64,000 nt of DNA from CAZJLP01 sp964546955 (GCA_964546955.1 CAZJLP010000011.1:49671-113670), one strand, 5' to 3'. Counted from the stretch's first letter, positions 20,281-29,736 are shown. The notes: generated from the letters alone by a model not told the origin. Translations and numbers: made by a program.

Positions 20281-21003
20281 TCCAACGGCCAAGTGTTTTC
20301 CTTGAGGATGGACCCGGGCGTTAGATTGCTGCAGGCGGGTTGATTTGGGTCGCGCTCGGTCGCTCTGGAGTTCGGCGCCGGGGACTGCTTGCCAGTGAAT
20401 GAGGATTTGGGCGATTTCTCCTTTGAACCAAAATCGACGATTCAAGCGAACGCCGATGGAAGTATCTCCGCCCTGCATTGGCGCGAAGGTCGTCTTCGCT
20501 TCCTTTTCCAGGACACCGTTTACGAATTGCGCCATGGTTTGCCCGTCGAAGCGCAACGCGACCCAGTACCACTCGTCGAGCGGATGTAGTCGTTTGGCGT
20601 CGAAAAGAGCCGTGCCGATTTTCCCGTGACCTAAATAGGTGTCGAGAAACCAGCGACCCTGGCCATCTAGACGTGTTTCAATCAGCGCCCGCCGCTCGTC
20701 GCGGTCCTGGAAGTGAAGGAAGCGCTGCTCGCGCGGCCCGCCGGTCGCTGGGCGAAAAAGTACCTCGACGGTGAATTGCTTGCGCTCCGAGAGGGGGTTC
20801 TCCGAAAGGACAATCCCGTCGTCCTGTCCATCGAAGGTCAGCGCGGGTATGTCAGCGAACGTGCCGCTCCGGGGTTCACCCAGCACCTGCGCACGGAGTC
20901 CTCCCACGAGATCCGGCCTCGACAATGTCCACGTCACCTCCGGCGCTGCCAAGGCAGCGGGCGCGACCGTCAGAACGCCTGTCAGCCATAGTAATCCGCG
21001 CAT
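20074..21003 (-). CDS. Secreted LamG/concanavalin-like domain protein, 3' end doubtful
   Basis: A signal peptide (MRGLLWLTGVLTVAPAALA) is followed by a concanavalin-like jelly roll (about 45-210) with LTFDGQDDGIVLSENP, FTVEVLFRP, DEWYWVALRFDGQTMAQFVNG and FWFKGEIAQILIHWQAVPGAELQ. Such domains bind sugars or mediate contacts. Family members normally stop soon after that last motif, but here the frame runs on for about 100 codons antisense through the end of the rhomboid gene. A frameshift near 20390 or a lost stop is likely; in another frame a stop occurs at 20321. The domain is real; the C-terminal 100 residues are probably not. Confidence 0.65.
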   Translation of the reverse strand: MRGLLWLTGVLTVAPAALAAPEVTWTLSRPDLVGGLRAQVLGEPRSGTFADIPALTFDGQDDGIVLSENPLSERKQFTVEVLFRPATGGPREQRFLHFQDRDERRALIETRLDGQGRWFLDTYLGHGKIGTALFDAKRLHPLDEWYWVALRFDGQTMAQFVNGVLEKEAKTTFAPMQGGDTSIGVRLNRRFWFKGEIAQILIHWQAVPGAELQSDRARPKSTRLQQSNARVHPQGKHLAVGSLAASLQILPRLIQARSFFGSEAADPRARDLVEQGIDFHHRVFFLNSRFVGSIRLEVGQDTELGLALE

Positions 21004-21152
21004 GCGGGAGGGTGGGGCGCCAGAGGCCGGAGGGCGAGAGTGAATCCCGTCCGCTCAGCCATCTCTGCGCTTGCACGTCTGGCCGACCGTGGACAAGTTC
21101 CGAACGTTACCCTTGCTCCCGCGAGCTCCGATCGTTCCGACCCTTGATACCT

Positions 21153-22355
21153 ATGCGATCCCTGTTTACCCGCGCTCTCTCCCTTATCGTCGTGTCCTCG
21201 TTTTGCAGCTTCTTGCAGGCCGCCGAGCCGTCGATGACCCAGTTCAACCCGGCGAAGGACACGCTCGTCTATGTCGGCACCTATACGGGGCCCAAAAGCA
21301 AAGGAATTTATCTGTACAAGCTGCAGACCGAGAATGCGGAAGTGTCGCAAAACGTCCTGCTCGTTCCGCTCGGTCTCGCCGCCGAGGCCTCGAACCCTTC
21401 GTTTCTCGAGGTGGACCACAAGCGCCGGTTGATCTTTGCGGTCAACGAGGACGATTCGTTTCAGGGAAAACCAAGTGGGTCGGTCAGTTCGTTTTCGATG
21501 GATCCGGCGACCGGCAAATTGACGCTGATCAATCAGGTTTCGACGAACGGGGCGCATCCTTGTCACGTCGTCATGGACAAGACCGGCAAGAATCTGCTGA
21601 TTTCCAACTATACCGGAGGAAACGTCACGGTCGTGCCCGTGGCCTCCGACGGAAAGCTCGGCGAGGCGACAGCGACGATCCAACACGCTGGAAAGAGCGT
21701 GAATCCGGAGCGGCAGAATGGGCCGCATGTGCATTGTGTGACCTTGGACCCGGCGAACCGCTTCGCTTTCGTTTGCGATCTCGGCCAGGACAAAGTGATG
21801 AGCTACCGTTTCGATTCGGCGCAGGGAAAACTCACGCCGAACGATCCGGCCTTCGCCGCGGTCAAAGCCGGGGCCGGTCCGCGTCACATGGTGTTTCGGC
21901 CCGACGGCAAATTCGCCTATGTGATCAACGAGCTGAATTCGACCGTCACCGTCTTCGGTTATGAGGCGGACGCGGGTCGCCTGACTGAAATTCAAACCAT
22001 CTCGACGATCCCCCCTTATTTCGACGGCGCCAACACCACGGCGGAAATTGGCATCACCCCCTCGGGGAAATACCTGTATGCGTCGAATCGGGGCCACAAT
22101 AGCGTGATGCTCTTCGCCGTCGATAGCGCCAAGGGAACCCTGACCGACATCGAGGACCAGAGCACCGGCGGCAAGAAGCCTCGTCACTTTGGGATTCAGC
22201 CGTCGGGCCGCCATCTGGCGATCGCGAATCAAGATTCCGACAATCTGCTCCTGTGCCGCATCGAGGAAGGCAATGGTCGGCTCAAACCCTCGGGAGTGTT
22301 CGCCGATGCGCCTTCCCCTGTGTGTATCGTTTTTGTGCCGCCCGCAGCTCCCTGA
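21153..22355 (+). CDS. Secreted lactonase family protein (6-phosphogluconolactonase-like seven-bladed propeller)
   Basis: A 400-residue protein of the Lactonase (PF10282) family, related to cytosolic Pgl/YbhE but exported here. A signal peptide (MRSLFTRALSLIVVSSFCSFLQA) is followed by VYVGTYTGPKSKGIYLY, the usual first blade, and repeated blades with SNPSFLEVD, HPCHVVMD, GPRHMVFRPDGKFAYVINEL and KKPRHFGIQPSGRHL. The catalytic residues of this family are not well fixed by motif. Together with the SMP-30 protein eight bases downstream, it suggests periplasmic turnover of sugar lactones. A shorter start is not needed. The family call is firm; the substrate is unknown. Confidence 0.9.
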   Translation: MRSLFTRALSLIVVSSFCSFLQAAEPSMTQFNPAKDTLVYVGTYTGPKSKGIYLYKLQTENAEVSQNVLLVPLGLAAEASNPSFLEVDHKRRLIFAVNEDDSFQGKPSGSVSSFSMDPATGKLTLINQVSTNGAHPCHVVMDKTGKNLLISNYTGGNVTVVPVASDGKLGEATATIQHAGKSVNPERQNGPHVHCVTLDPANRFAFVCDLGQDKVMSYRFDSAQGKLTPNDPAFAAVKAGAGPRHMVFRPDGKFAYVINELNSTVTVFGYEADAGRLTEIQTISTIPPYFDGANTTAEIGITPSGKYLYASNRGHNSVMLFAVDSAKGTLTDIEDQSTGGKKPRHFGIQPSGRHLAIANQDSDNLLLCRIEEGNGRLKPSGVFADAPSPVCIVFVPPAAP

Positions 22356-22363
22356 GGACCGCA

Positions 22364-23375
22364 ATGAATCGGCGCAAATTCTTGATCGCGGGCGCAACGA
22401 TTTCGGCCGGTGCGGTGCTGCCCCGGGCTTTGGCGGAGTGGGAGCCGAGCCAACGGTATCCCNNNNNNNNNNGACCCTGCGATCAAAGTGCTCAATCCGG
22501 CCTTTGCTAAATATCGAATCGGCATCGCCAAGATAGAGAGACTCGCGGGCGGGATGCGTTGGTGCGAGGGCCCGGTGTGGTTTGGCGATGGACGCTACCT
22601 TCTGTGGAGCGATATTCCCAACAACCGAATCATGCGATGGGACGAGCCCACGGGGGCAGTCAGCGTCTTTCGCGAGCCGTCGCACAATGCCAATGGGAAC
22701 AGCCGCGACCGCCAGGGGAGGCTCTTAACCTGCGAACACGATACGCGACGCGTCACCCGCACGGAGTACGACGGCAGCATCACGGTCATCGCCGACCGAT
22801 TTGACGGGAAGCCTCTAAACTCGCCGAACGACATCGTTTGCAAATCCGACGGCTCGCTCTGGTTTACCGATCCGCCCTTCGGCATCCTTGGGTATTACGA
22901 AGGGCACGCCGCTCCGGTCGAGCAGGCGACCAACGTGTACCGTTGGGATCCGCAAAGCCAGGGGCTCGCGGCCGTCGCGACCGACGTGAATCGTCCCAAC
23001 GGACTGGCTTTTTCTCCCGACGAAAAAACATTGTACGTGGTCGAGGCGGGTGTATCGCCCCGCGTAATACGCGCTTATCCGGTGGAAGGGGCGAAACTGG
23101 GAGCGTACCGGCCTTTGGTCGTGTGCGAGCAGAACCACACCCCCGATGGCTTGCGCGTGGATGTCGATGGAAACCTTTGGTGCGGGTGGGGCATGGGCGA
23201 AGCTGGCTTGGACGGCGTGGCGGTTTTCGCTCCAGACGGCAAGCTGATCGGTCGGATCGATCTGCCCGAGCGGTGTGCGAATCTCTGCTTCGGCGGACGC
23301 CACCGCAACCGTCTGTTCATGTGCGGGAGCACGTCCGTGTATTCGCTGTACGTGAATACGCAGGGTTGCGTGTGA
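22364..23375 (+). CDS. SMP-30/gluconolactonase family protein, Tat-exported, interrupted by assembly gap
   Basis: A six-bladed beta-propeller lactonase that would open glucono-lactone-type rings. The reading starts at ATG 22364, eight bases after the previous gene, with a twin-arginine signal (MNRRKFLIAGATISAGAVLPRALA). A run of ten Ns (22463-22472) then breaks the frame, and the protein resumes in another frame with AKYRIGIAKIERLAGGMRWCEGPVW. Later motifs are SPNDIVCKSDGSLWFTDPPFG, NRPNGLAFSPDEKTLYV, PDGLRVDVDGNLWCG and a C-terminal NLCFGGRHRNRLFMCGSTSVY. The E of CEGP, the N of RPNG and the D of TPDG region are the family metal ligands. Because N runs of 10 are placeholders, the frame change is an assembly matter, not a mutation. 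Confidence 0.88.
22463..22472. other. Assembly gap (10 N)
   Basis: Ten undetermined bases inside the gluconolactonase gene. The true gap length is unknown and cannot be read as an in-frame distance. Confidence 0.99.
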
Positions 23376-23457
23376 AAGGCAGGGGAGCGTGGCGGGGAAA
23401 TGTCCGCTTGGGATTCCTGTTAAGGACTCTGAAAAATTCTGGAAGGCGGACTCGAAA

Positions 23458-23593
23458 GGCAGGGCGAGGCCTCTGGACTCGCCGTCGTGTGAGGGAAACG
23501 TAGTCCGCAAGCATCTGTGCAGCGCTGGACGGCGTCAAACGCATGTTCTTACGCCGCATCTCTCCCTTCGACGGGCGGTCCAGAGGCCCGCCC
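23458..23593. repeat. Inverted-repeat element, GGGCGAGGCCTC family, copy A
   Basis: The left arm, ending in gcctctggactcgccgtcg (23458-23487), and the right arm, cgacgggcggtccagaggc and so on (23569-23593), are imperfect reverse complements around about 80 bp. The same kind of element occurs at 50481-50618 and 58919-59058. Confidence 0.6.
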
Positions 23594-23649
23594 GAGTAGG
23601 GGAGGAAAGATTATAAGAGAAAGATTTCGGAGTCGCGATGGGTGCTCCC

Positions 23650-23696
23650 AAAAAAAGTGGCGGCGAGACATCCCCCCCCGGGGATGCTCGCCGCCA
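23650..23696 (-). terminator. Rho-independent terminator of the lyase-like gene
   Basis: tggcggcgag (23658-23667) pairs with ctcgccgcca (23687-23696), with atcccc/ggggat inside. On the minus strand it runs into seven T residues, 65 bases after the stop codon of the gene at 23761. Confidence 0.9.
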
Positions 23697-23760
23697 TTGC
23701 TGACTAACTAACTAACCACGGTCTCGATCGCACGGCTCCTGACCGTGCGGGAGAGTGAGA

Positions 23761-25431
23761 TCACTGCGGAGTGAAGGTGAACTTGTCCGCAGACAGGATA
23801 TAGTTGCTGGAGGCGCTATTCTTGCCGGTGACCGTGAGCCGGATCTTGTGAGTGCCGGCGCTCGTGAACGTGACTGTGCCGAGGTTCGTCGTCGGGTAGA
23901 TGGCGTTCGCCGAGTATTGATCGAGCGTGCCGGGCAACGCGGTGCTGTCCACGCGGGCGGACAACTGACCGCGGCTAGGGTGGCCCTTCCACATCATGCT
24001 CAGGCGGTACGTGCCCGCCGGGATCGATGGCGTCGTGAACTCCATCCAACTGCCGGTGTTTTCCGCGTCCAACGAAATCCAACGCGTATTGCTCGAGTTG
24101 GCGTCATTGTTGACCGAGGTGCCGGTGCCGCTGTGTGCGACGGTCACATTCTCAGCTTCGAACGAAACCGGTGTGCCGGTGCCGGTCGAGATCGTGTAGG
24201 TGGCGGAGGAGACGGAGCTGCTGGCCGAGGCGGTGTACGCGATGGCGCGGATCGTCGTCGTGGTCGAGACCGTGATCGGTCCGGTATAAATCGTGCCAGC
24301 CGTCGAGGACGGCGTGCTGCTGTCCGTCGTGTAACGGATGGTGGCGCCGGCAGTCGAGGAGCTCAACGTCACGGATTGGGCGGTCGTATAAGTGCCGCCG
24401 CCAGGGCTGAAGGAGGGGGCCGAGACGGTGCCGCCAGTATTGATCGTGTACGTGGCCGAGGAAACGCTGCTGCTTGCGGTACCCGTGTAGGCAATGGCGC
24501 GAACCGTGGTCGTCGTGCCGACCGTGAACGGGCCGCTGTACAAAGTGCCTGCACTCGACGAAGGAGTGCTGCCGTCTGTGGTGTAGCGAATAGATGCGCC
24601 GCTCGTGCTGGTGGACAGCGTGACCGTTTGAGCCGAGGTGTACGTTCCGCCGGCGGGGGAGAAAGACGGAGCCGAGACGCCGCCGGGATTCGTCGTGCCC
24701 TGGATCGCCGTCACGGCCTCGTGCTCGAGATAGTTGTCGCCAAAGGGCTGACTGTTGTCGCAGCCGCGATACAGGCCCCACTTCGGTTGATATTCCGGTG
24801 CGCCGGAGCGATCCATTGTCCTATTCGTGACTCCGGTAAAGCTGTCGCCATTGACCGAGGCGAGAAGAAGGCCGCCCGAACCGATTTTCAGCCGCACAAC
24901 CGAGCGAGTCCAAGTGTTGGGCGTCCAGCTCCAGGTGCGGGCGGTGCCGTCGCCGCCACCGCTGGAGTGATATTCCACCGCGACGCGTCCGCCCGTCTTC
25001 AGCGACGTGGTCACGAGGGGCGAACCGATGTCGCCGCCGCCATAGCCTTTCACCTGGGTGATGTGGCAGAAGCGGCCTCCGGTGACCATGTTCGGACTTG
25101 TCCGCCACGTGGAGCCGTATTCGAACGTCTCGCCGTTGCGCTGGCGGGGGCCGAGCACTTTGACTTCCGCGCGCTGACGATCCTCGCTGTCGGTATCGCG
25201 ATCCGCATCCCACCAGTCATTGGCGCGGAAACGGAGAAACATGCGGAACCGTCCACTGCCTTGGTCCGTGATGTTGATGAGACTGTCGTTGCTAAAGCTG
25301 TCGGAGCCCGGCCGGTAAATTCGGAGGGGTTCTTCGATGCCGCCAAAGCTGCCGAGCGTGCTGGCAGTGACGCCAAACACGGAGGAGGCGGCCGTCAAAG
25401 ACAGGCACGCGCAAATAAGAAGGTTTTTCAT
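23761..25431 (-). CDS. Secreted polysaccharide lyase-like protein with chitobiase-C repeats and C-terminal CBM
   Basis: A 556-residue exported protein, probably a carbohydrate-active enzyme. After the signal peptide (MKNLLICACLSLTAASSVFG) comes a jelly-roll domain (about 25-240) with RAEVKVLG, GETFEYGSTWRT, HITQVKG, SPLVTTS and YQPKWGLYRG. That pattern resembles glucuronan/heparin-lyase-like folds (PL20 or relatives); the exact family is not certain. Two nearly identical modules follow, each with SAPSFSP.GGTYT, VTLS, IRYTTD.STPSS and VRAIAY or IRAIAY, the CHB_HEX_C_1 type. The last 135 residues (FEAENVTVAHSG to KFTFTP) are a CBM35/CBM6-like binding domain. ATG at 25431 has no Shine-Dalgarno. 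The LacI regulator lies upstream on the same strand. Confidence 0.82.
   Translation of the reverse strand: MKNLLICACLSLTAASSVFGVTASTLGSFGGIEEPLRIYRPGSDSFSNDSLINITDQGSGRFRMFLRFRANDWWDADRDTDSEDRQRAEVKVLGPRQRNGETFEYGSTWRTSPNMVTGGRFCHITQVKGYGGGDIGSPLVTTSLKTGGRVAVEYHSSGGGDGTARTWSWTPNTWTRSVVRLKIGSGGLLLASVNGDSFTGVTNRTMDRSGAPEYQPKWGLYRGCDNSQPFGDNYLEHEAVTAIQGTTNPGGVSAPSFSPAGGTYTSAQTVTLSTSTSGASIRYTTDGSTPSSSAGTLYSGPFTVGTTTTVRAIAYTGTASSSVSSATYTINTGGTVSAPSFSPGGGTYTTAQSVTLSSSTAGATIRYTTDSSTPSSTAGTIYTGPITVSTTTTIRAIAYTASASSSVSSATYTISTGTGTPVSFEAENVTVAHSGTGTSVNNDANSSNTRWISLDAENTGSWMEFTTPSIPAGTYRLSMMWKGHPSRGQLSARVDSTALPGTLDQYSANAIYPTTNLGTVTFTSAGTHKIRLTVTGKNSASSNYILSADKFTFTPQ
24184..24680. repeat. Two tandem in-frame repeats of about 240 bp inside the lyase-like gene
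   Basis: The segments at roughly 24184-24425 and 24436-24680 encode the two chitobiase-C-like modules and are very similar at DNA level, which points to a recent internal duplication. Confidence 0.75.
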
Positions 25432-25673
25432 ACAGGGGTTAATGATTGGTCCGGCGAACTGCCGGGCACTATGGGATAAACGACGCGCCCGCACCGTGAA
25501 TTCGCCCCGCCGTCCGAGCAACGGCCTGTTGCCTATGATCGTTAAGGTTCGAACGGACAGCCTTCGATTTCACCGCGGAGGATGAAAATGGATACGCCGG
25601 CGATTACAGCACCGACTCGTCCGCACGCCTCAGGCGCGGGATCGACTGTTCCCCCATTGCTGCACCCTCCGCC

Positions 25674-26741
25674 TTACCGTTTCAGTGCAGTTGCCAGTGA
25701 GGCGGACTGAGCGCGCAAGGTCCTGCCGTTGTTCCAAATCCCCTCGATCATTAAGGTCGAGGCCTGTTTAGGCAGGCCCGTTTCGTTGCGCTCCATCATG
25801 CCGATCAACATACCCATCGCACTCGCGCCGGTCAGTTCGCCATTCTGATAAATGCCGCTGTAGCGGTCGCCCAGCTCCGGACGGGAGAGCCCAACCACGC
25901 CAAGATCGCGGGGCACTTTCACGCCCAACTCCACCAGGTAGCGTTCAACATGCTCGCAACCGAGGGCGATGATCGCATCCGGTCTTTGCTCAATCAGCCA
26001 TTTCGAGAATTCCGGAAGGTTGTTCCAGTCGTCGACGAACAGTGGCCGTGTCAATTCCATCGACGAAGTTGCGGCCTGCGCCGCGGAGAAACCGCTTTCC
26101 CAGCGGCCATGGAAACGGTCGTGATGACTTTTCCGCAGGACCAGACCAGGCCGGCGATATCCCAACCGGGCGCACTCCTGAACCGCGCGATAGCTGGAGA
26201 AAAAATGATCGTTACACACGGTTGGCACCGTGAGGTCTTTGAAGGGAACTCCGAGACCGACGGCGGAAAACCAATCCCATTTTAGCTCGGGCGGTTCGGT
26301 ATTGTCCGGGAGTGGGCTGAGCAGCACACCCCGGATGCCGCGCGCGTGCAGCATGCGGCTGAAGCGTTCGGCGGACATCCCGTCCTGTCGAATCCAGAAC
26401 TCTTGCCCGACGTACCCTTGGTCTTCGGCCCGCGACAGCGCGCCGTGAAACATCTGGCGGACCGTGGCGGAAACGGAATTGCGGAAATGCTCCGGTTTTT
26501 CGCCGAGGCAAACCAGCGCTACCACGGGACTGCCCAGGGGAGTTTTGCCGTAGCGGCGGCTGCGCATCAGGACCGAGAGGTAGGGATTCGGGCGATACTT
26601 GAGTTTTCGGGCGATTTCGAGCACGCGTTTGCGTGTCGCGTCCGAGACGTCGGGATGGTTTCTGAAGCACATCGAGACGGTCGCGGACGAGACGCCGGCG
26701 AGTTCGGCGACGTGCTGCATGGTGGGACGACGGGGATTCAC
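25674..26741 (-). CDS. LacI-family transcriptional regulator
   Basis: A 355-residue repressor-type regulator starting at GTG 26741 (VNPRRPTMQHVAELAGVS); the frame is open to 26843 but the extra residues precede the normal LacI N-terminus. The helix-turn-helix is MQHVAELAGVSSATVSMCFRNHPDVSDATRKRV (in two pieces, near residues 8-40), followed by the hinge region. The periplasmic-binding-like sugar domain has GIRGVLLSPLPDN, VCNDHFFSSYRAVQECARLGYRRPGLV and DAIIALGCEHVERYL. A short variant of the hinge and YGKTPLGSPVVALVC are typical of Opitutaceae LacI proteins. It is likely to control the lyase-like gene downstream or the divergent peptidase. The effector is unknown. Confidence 0.92.
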   Translation of the reverse strand: MNPRRPTMQHVAELAGVSSATVSMCFRNHPDVSDATRKRVLEIARKLKYRPNPYLSVLMRSRRYGKTPLGSPVVALVCLGEKPEHFRNSVSATVRQMFHGALSRAEDQGYVGQEFWIRQDGMSAERFSRMLHARGIRGVLLSPLPDNTEPPELKWDWFSAVGLGVPFKDLTVPTVCNDHFFSSYRAVQECARLGYRRPGLVLRKSHHDRFHGRWESGFSAAQAATSSMELTRPLFVDDWNNLPEFSKWLIEQRPDAIIALGCEHVERYLVELGVKVPRDLGVVGLSRPELGDRYSGIYQNGELTGASAMGMLIGMMERNETGLPKQASTLMIEGIWNNGRTLRAQSASLATALKR

Positions 26742-27093
26742 AAAGGGAGTGGGGGAAGACTCCGAGGCGGACCGAATCAGTCCGCGGTGGGGGACGCCAG
26801 AAGTAAGTCGGACAGGTGTCCTTTTGGCAATGGAGAAGAGCACCCCCCTTTGGGGGTAGACCCTTGCGGGTTCGCCTCTCGTCTCGTTTTCGACCTCTGT
26901 CGGCCGCCTTAACAGTCCTGCCCGCCCGTGCTCACAACGAAAGTGGCGGCCGATGGAAATGCCGCCTCTACGATACTCTGCTCACACTTCGTTGGTCACG
27001 TTCTCTCTGTGCGATTCCTTTGACTAAGACCGGGGTTTGCGAAGTCTTCTTAGCAGGCACTTGGGCATCGTTTCGTAGGTTCCGCTTCTCTCC
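26742..27093. other. Intergenic region between divergent LacI regulator and S9 peptidase
   Basis: About 350 bp with a small acccccctttgggggt hairpin near 26842-26858. It must carry the promoters of both neighbours, but I cannot pick out -35/-10 boxes or a LacI-type palindrome with confidence. Confidence 0.4.
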
Positions 27094-29736
27094 ATGACTA
27101 TTTTACCTGTGCGTTTGTCGGGTTTTCTGACTCTGGCTGCGGTTGTCGGGCCCTGGGCATTGTCAATCACTGCGCAACCGGCGGACTCCTCGGCGGAACC
27201 GAGCGTTTATCGACAGCCTCCTAAAGCCGTCCGGGACATCCTAGAGGCGCCAGCGCCGGCCTTCGGGCGGATCAGCCCGAATCGAAAGTGGCTGATGGAG
27301 GTGGAACGCGACTACGACTACACCTCCCTCGCGGAGCTGGCGGAACCTTACCTCGTTCTCGCCGGACAGCGTTTCAAACGGTTTCCCGACAGCCGAGTCG
27401 ACAACGTCGGCATCACGCGGCTGGTGCTCAAGAGTGTCGAGGGCGATGTGGAGCGCGTGCTGGTTCCACCCACCAAGGGCCGGATCGACGACTCGATCAG
27501 TTGGGTGCGCGGTTCGTCCACCGGAGGTGAACTCGCCTATGTCGCGATCGACAAGGGTAACATGCAGCTTCACTTGTACGACGCCTCGACCGGGGTCGAT
27601 CGCGTCGTGTCGGCTCCTGGGTTGCGAGGCAAGATCGGGGTCATGAGTTTCACGCTCGACGGACGTTTTCTGGCTTTTGCCGCCGCGTCGCGCGACGGTA
27701 CCGCTCTGTGGATCGTCGACACGAGAACGGCGGTGGCGCGTCGCGTCCAGGGGGTGACGATCAATCACGTGAACGGAGGCTTCATGTGGACGCGTGGGCA
27801 TCCACCGCTGATCGCGCGTGTCGTCCCCGAAGACCGAGGCGCAGTCCCCGCTCAGTCCGCACTCCCCGCCGGTCCGATCGTGCAGGAGTCCTATGGCAAG
27901 ACCGCACCGAGCCGGAACTCTTCAGGGACGCTGCGCACCGCGGCCGACGAGGCGCTTTTCGAATACTATTCCACCAATCAGATCGTTAGTGTGGATGAGC
28001 ACGGGAAGGTGACGCGCCTGGGAAAGCCAGGAATTCATCAAACCGCTACGCCTTCGCCCAACGGCGACTACATCCTGGTCAATACCGTCCATCGCCCGTA
28101 CTCGAAGGAAGGCGGCGTGGCATCGTTTCCCCGCCGCACCGAGGTTTGGACGCGCGAAGGAAAATTGGTGAAGCGGATCTACGACTCCCCGCGCCGCGAC
28201 GGCACTCCGGCCGGAAGAGACGCCGTTTATCCGGGCGTCCGCAGCATTGTTTGGCGAACGGACGCTCCCGCGACGCTGATGTTGTTGGAGGCGCTTGACG
28301 ACGGAGATCCGACCAAAGACGCCGCGAAACGCGACCGCCTCTCTTTCTGGCCCGCGCCGTTCGAGGGCAAGCCCTCTGTTTTCGTGGAGTTCGCTTCGCG
28401 CTACGCCGGCGTACGATGGGCTTTCCCCGATATTGCGTTTGTAAGCGAGCGGTCCTCGCGCACCGCTCGAAGTCGCACGTGGATTGTGAATCCCCAAAAG
28501 CCCGACGAAGCTCCGCGGCTGGTATGGGACCGCAACATCGAAGACCAGTATTCGGATCCGGGCACGCCGATCTTCACCGAGCACCCCAAGGAGCTCCGCG
28601 ATATTCCGCTTCGGTCGGCGGATGGTCGCTGGATGTACCTTCGGGGTGTGGGTGCGGCCAAGGATGGCGCCAAGCCTTTCCTGGATAGGCTCGATCTCAC
28701 GACGCTGAAGACTGAGCGGCTTTGGCAATCGACGCCCCCGTACTACGAAAATTTGATCGCCGTGCTCGATTCCGAAGCGAAGCGAATCCTCTTCACGCGG
28801 GAATCGCCGGCGCAGCGCTCGAATATGTTCTACCAGGAATTGGGTGGCGGCGAACCGCGCCAGCTGAGCAATCTGCCGGAGCCGGCGCCCTGGTTCGCTC
28901 AGGTGAAGGGAGAACAGATCCAGTACAAGCGTTCCGACGGAACCCTCCTCACTGCCACGTTGTACCTGCCTCCCGGGTATTCAAAGGAGCGCGACGGACC
29001 CTTGCCTTTCTTTTTCTGGGCTTATCCGCGGGAGTTCCTGACCGAGGAAGGCGCATCGCAAGTCAGCGGCTCGCCGCTGCAGTTCCGGCGCCCCCCGAGG
29101 GCCGACCACCTTCTGCTTCTAGCCCTGGGTTATGGGGTGCTCGACAATCCCAAAATGCCAATCGTCGCGCGCGAGGGGAAGGAACCGAACGACGAATACG
29201 TGCCGCAACTCGTGGCGAGCGCGCGGGCGGCGGTGGACCACGTCGTGGGTTTGGGCGTTGCCGATCGGCAAAGGATTGCGATCGGCGGACATTCCTATGG
29301 TGCTTTCATGACCGCAAATTTGCTGGCGCATACCGATCTTTTCCGGGCGGGCATCGCTCGCAGCGGCGCCTACAATCGCACTTTGACGCCGTTCGGCTTC
29401 CAAGCCGAGCCCCGCAACTATTGGCAGGCTCCGGAGACGTATACACGCATGTCCCCCTTCACCTTCGCCGATAGAATCAAGGAGCCTATTCTCTTGATCC
29501 ACGGAATGCGCGACGGGAATCTCGGCACACAGCCGATCCAGTCCGAGCGTATGTACGCTGCTCTCAGAGGCAATGGAGGCAACGTCCGCTACGTCCAACT
29601 TCCCCTGGAAGACCACAGCTACGCCGCACGCGAATCCCGCGGCCATGTCTTGTGGGAAATGGCAACGTGGCTCGACAAGTACGTCAAGAACGGCGCCGCG
29701 GCGGGCGAAAATGCGGCGCCGGAGGGTTCAGACTGA
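27094..29736 (+). CDS. S9-family serine peptidase (glutamyl endopeptidase/prolyl oligopeptidase type)
   Basis: An exported 880-residue peptidase. The N-terminus has a signal (LTLAAVVGPWALSITAQ). Residues 60-640 form the beta-propeller that gates the active site. The C-terminal alpha/beta-hydrolase domain has the nucleophile S734 in GGHSYGAFM, D807 in HGMRDGNLGT and H841 in LPLEDHSYAARES, the complete S9 triad. The phrase GTQPIQSERMYAALRGNGGNVRYV is typical of the glutamyl endopeptidase (CGEP) branch rather than classical prolyl oligopeptidase. It is divergent from the LacI regulator. Substrate not known; the length is normal for this branch. Confidence 0.93.
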   Translation: MTILPVRLSGFLTLAAVVGPWALSITAQPADSSAEPSVYRQPPKAVRDILEAPAPAFGRISPNRKWLMEVERDYDYTSLAELAEPYLVLAGQRFKRFPDSRVDNVGITRLVLKSVEGDVERVLVPPTKGRIDDSISWVRGSSTGGELAYVAIDKGNMQLHLYDASTGVDRVVSAPGLRGKIGVMSFTLDGRFLAFAAASRDGTALWIVDTRTAVARRVQGVTINHVNGGFMWTRGHPPLIARVVPEDRGAVPAQSALPAGPIVQESYGKTAPSRNSSGTLRTAADEALFEYYSTNQIVSVDEHGKVTRLGKPGIHQTATPSPNGDYILVNTVHRPYSKEGGVASFPRRTEVWTREGKLVKRIYDSPRRDGTPAGRDAVYPGVRSIVWRTDAPATLMLLEALDDGDPTKDAAKRDRLSFWPAPFEGKPSVFVEFASRYAGVRWAFPDIAFVSERSSRTARSRTWIVNPQKPDEAPRLVWDRNIEDQYSDPGTPIFTEHPKELRDIPLRSADGRWMYLRGVGAAKDGAKPFLDRLDLTTLKTERLWQSTPPYYENLIAVLDSEAKRILFTRESPAQRSNMFYQELGGGEPRQLSNLPEPAPWFAQVKGEQIQYKRSDGTLLTATLYLPPGYSKERDGPLPFFFWAYPREFLTEEGASQVSGSPLQFRRPPRADHLLLLALGYGVLDNPKMPIVAREGKEPNDEYVPQLVASARAAVDHVVGLGVADRQRIAIGGHSYGAFMTANLLAHTDLFRAGIARSGAYNRTLTPFGFQAEPRNYWQAPETYTRMSPFTFADRIKEPILLIHGMRDGNLGTQPIQSERMYAALRGNGGNVRYVQLPLEDHSYAARESRGHVLWEMATWLDKYVKNGAAAGENAAPEGSD

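Noticed and set aside
20982..22685. 567-codon minus-strand frame opposite the lactonase gene
   Set aside because: It runs through the N gap and is antisense to two well-supported propeller genes.
22410..23375. Frameshifted gluconolactonase pseudogene
   Set aside because: The frame change coincides exactly with the 10-N placeholder, so it says nothing about the real sequence.
23755..25479. 574-codon plus-strand frame opposite the lyase-like gene
   Set aside because: The Arg/Gly/Ala-rich product is the antisense of Ser/Thr-rich repeats; no family.
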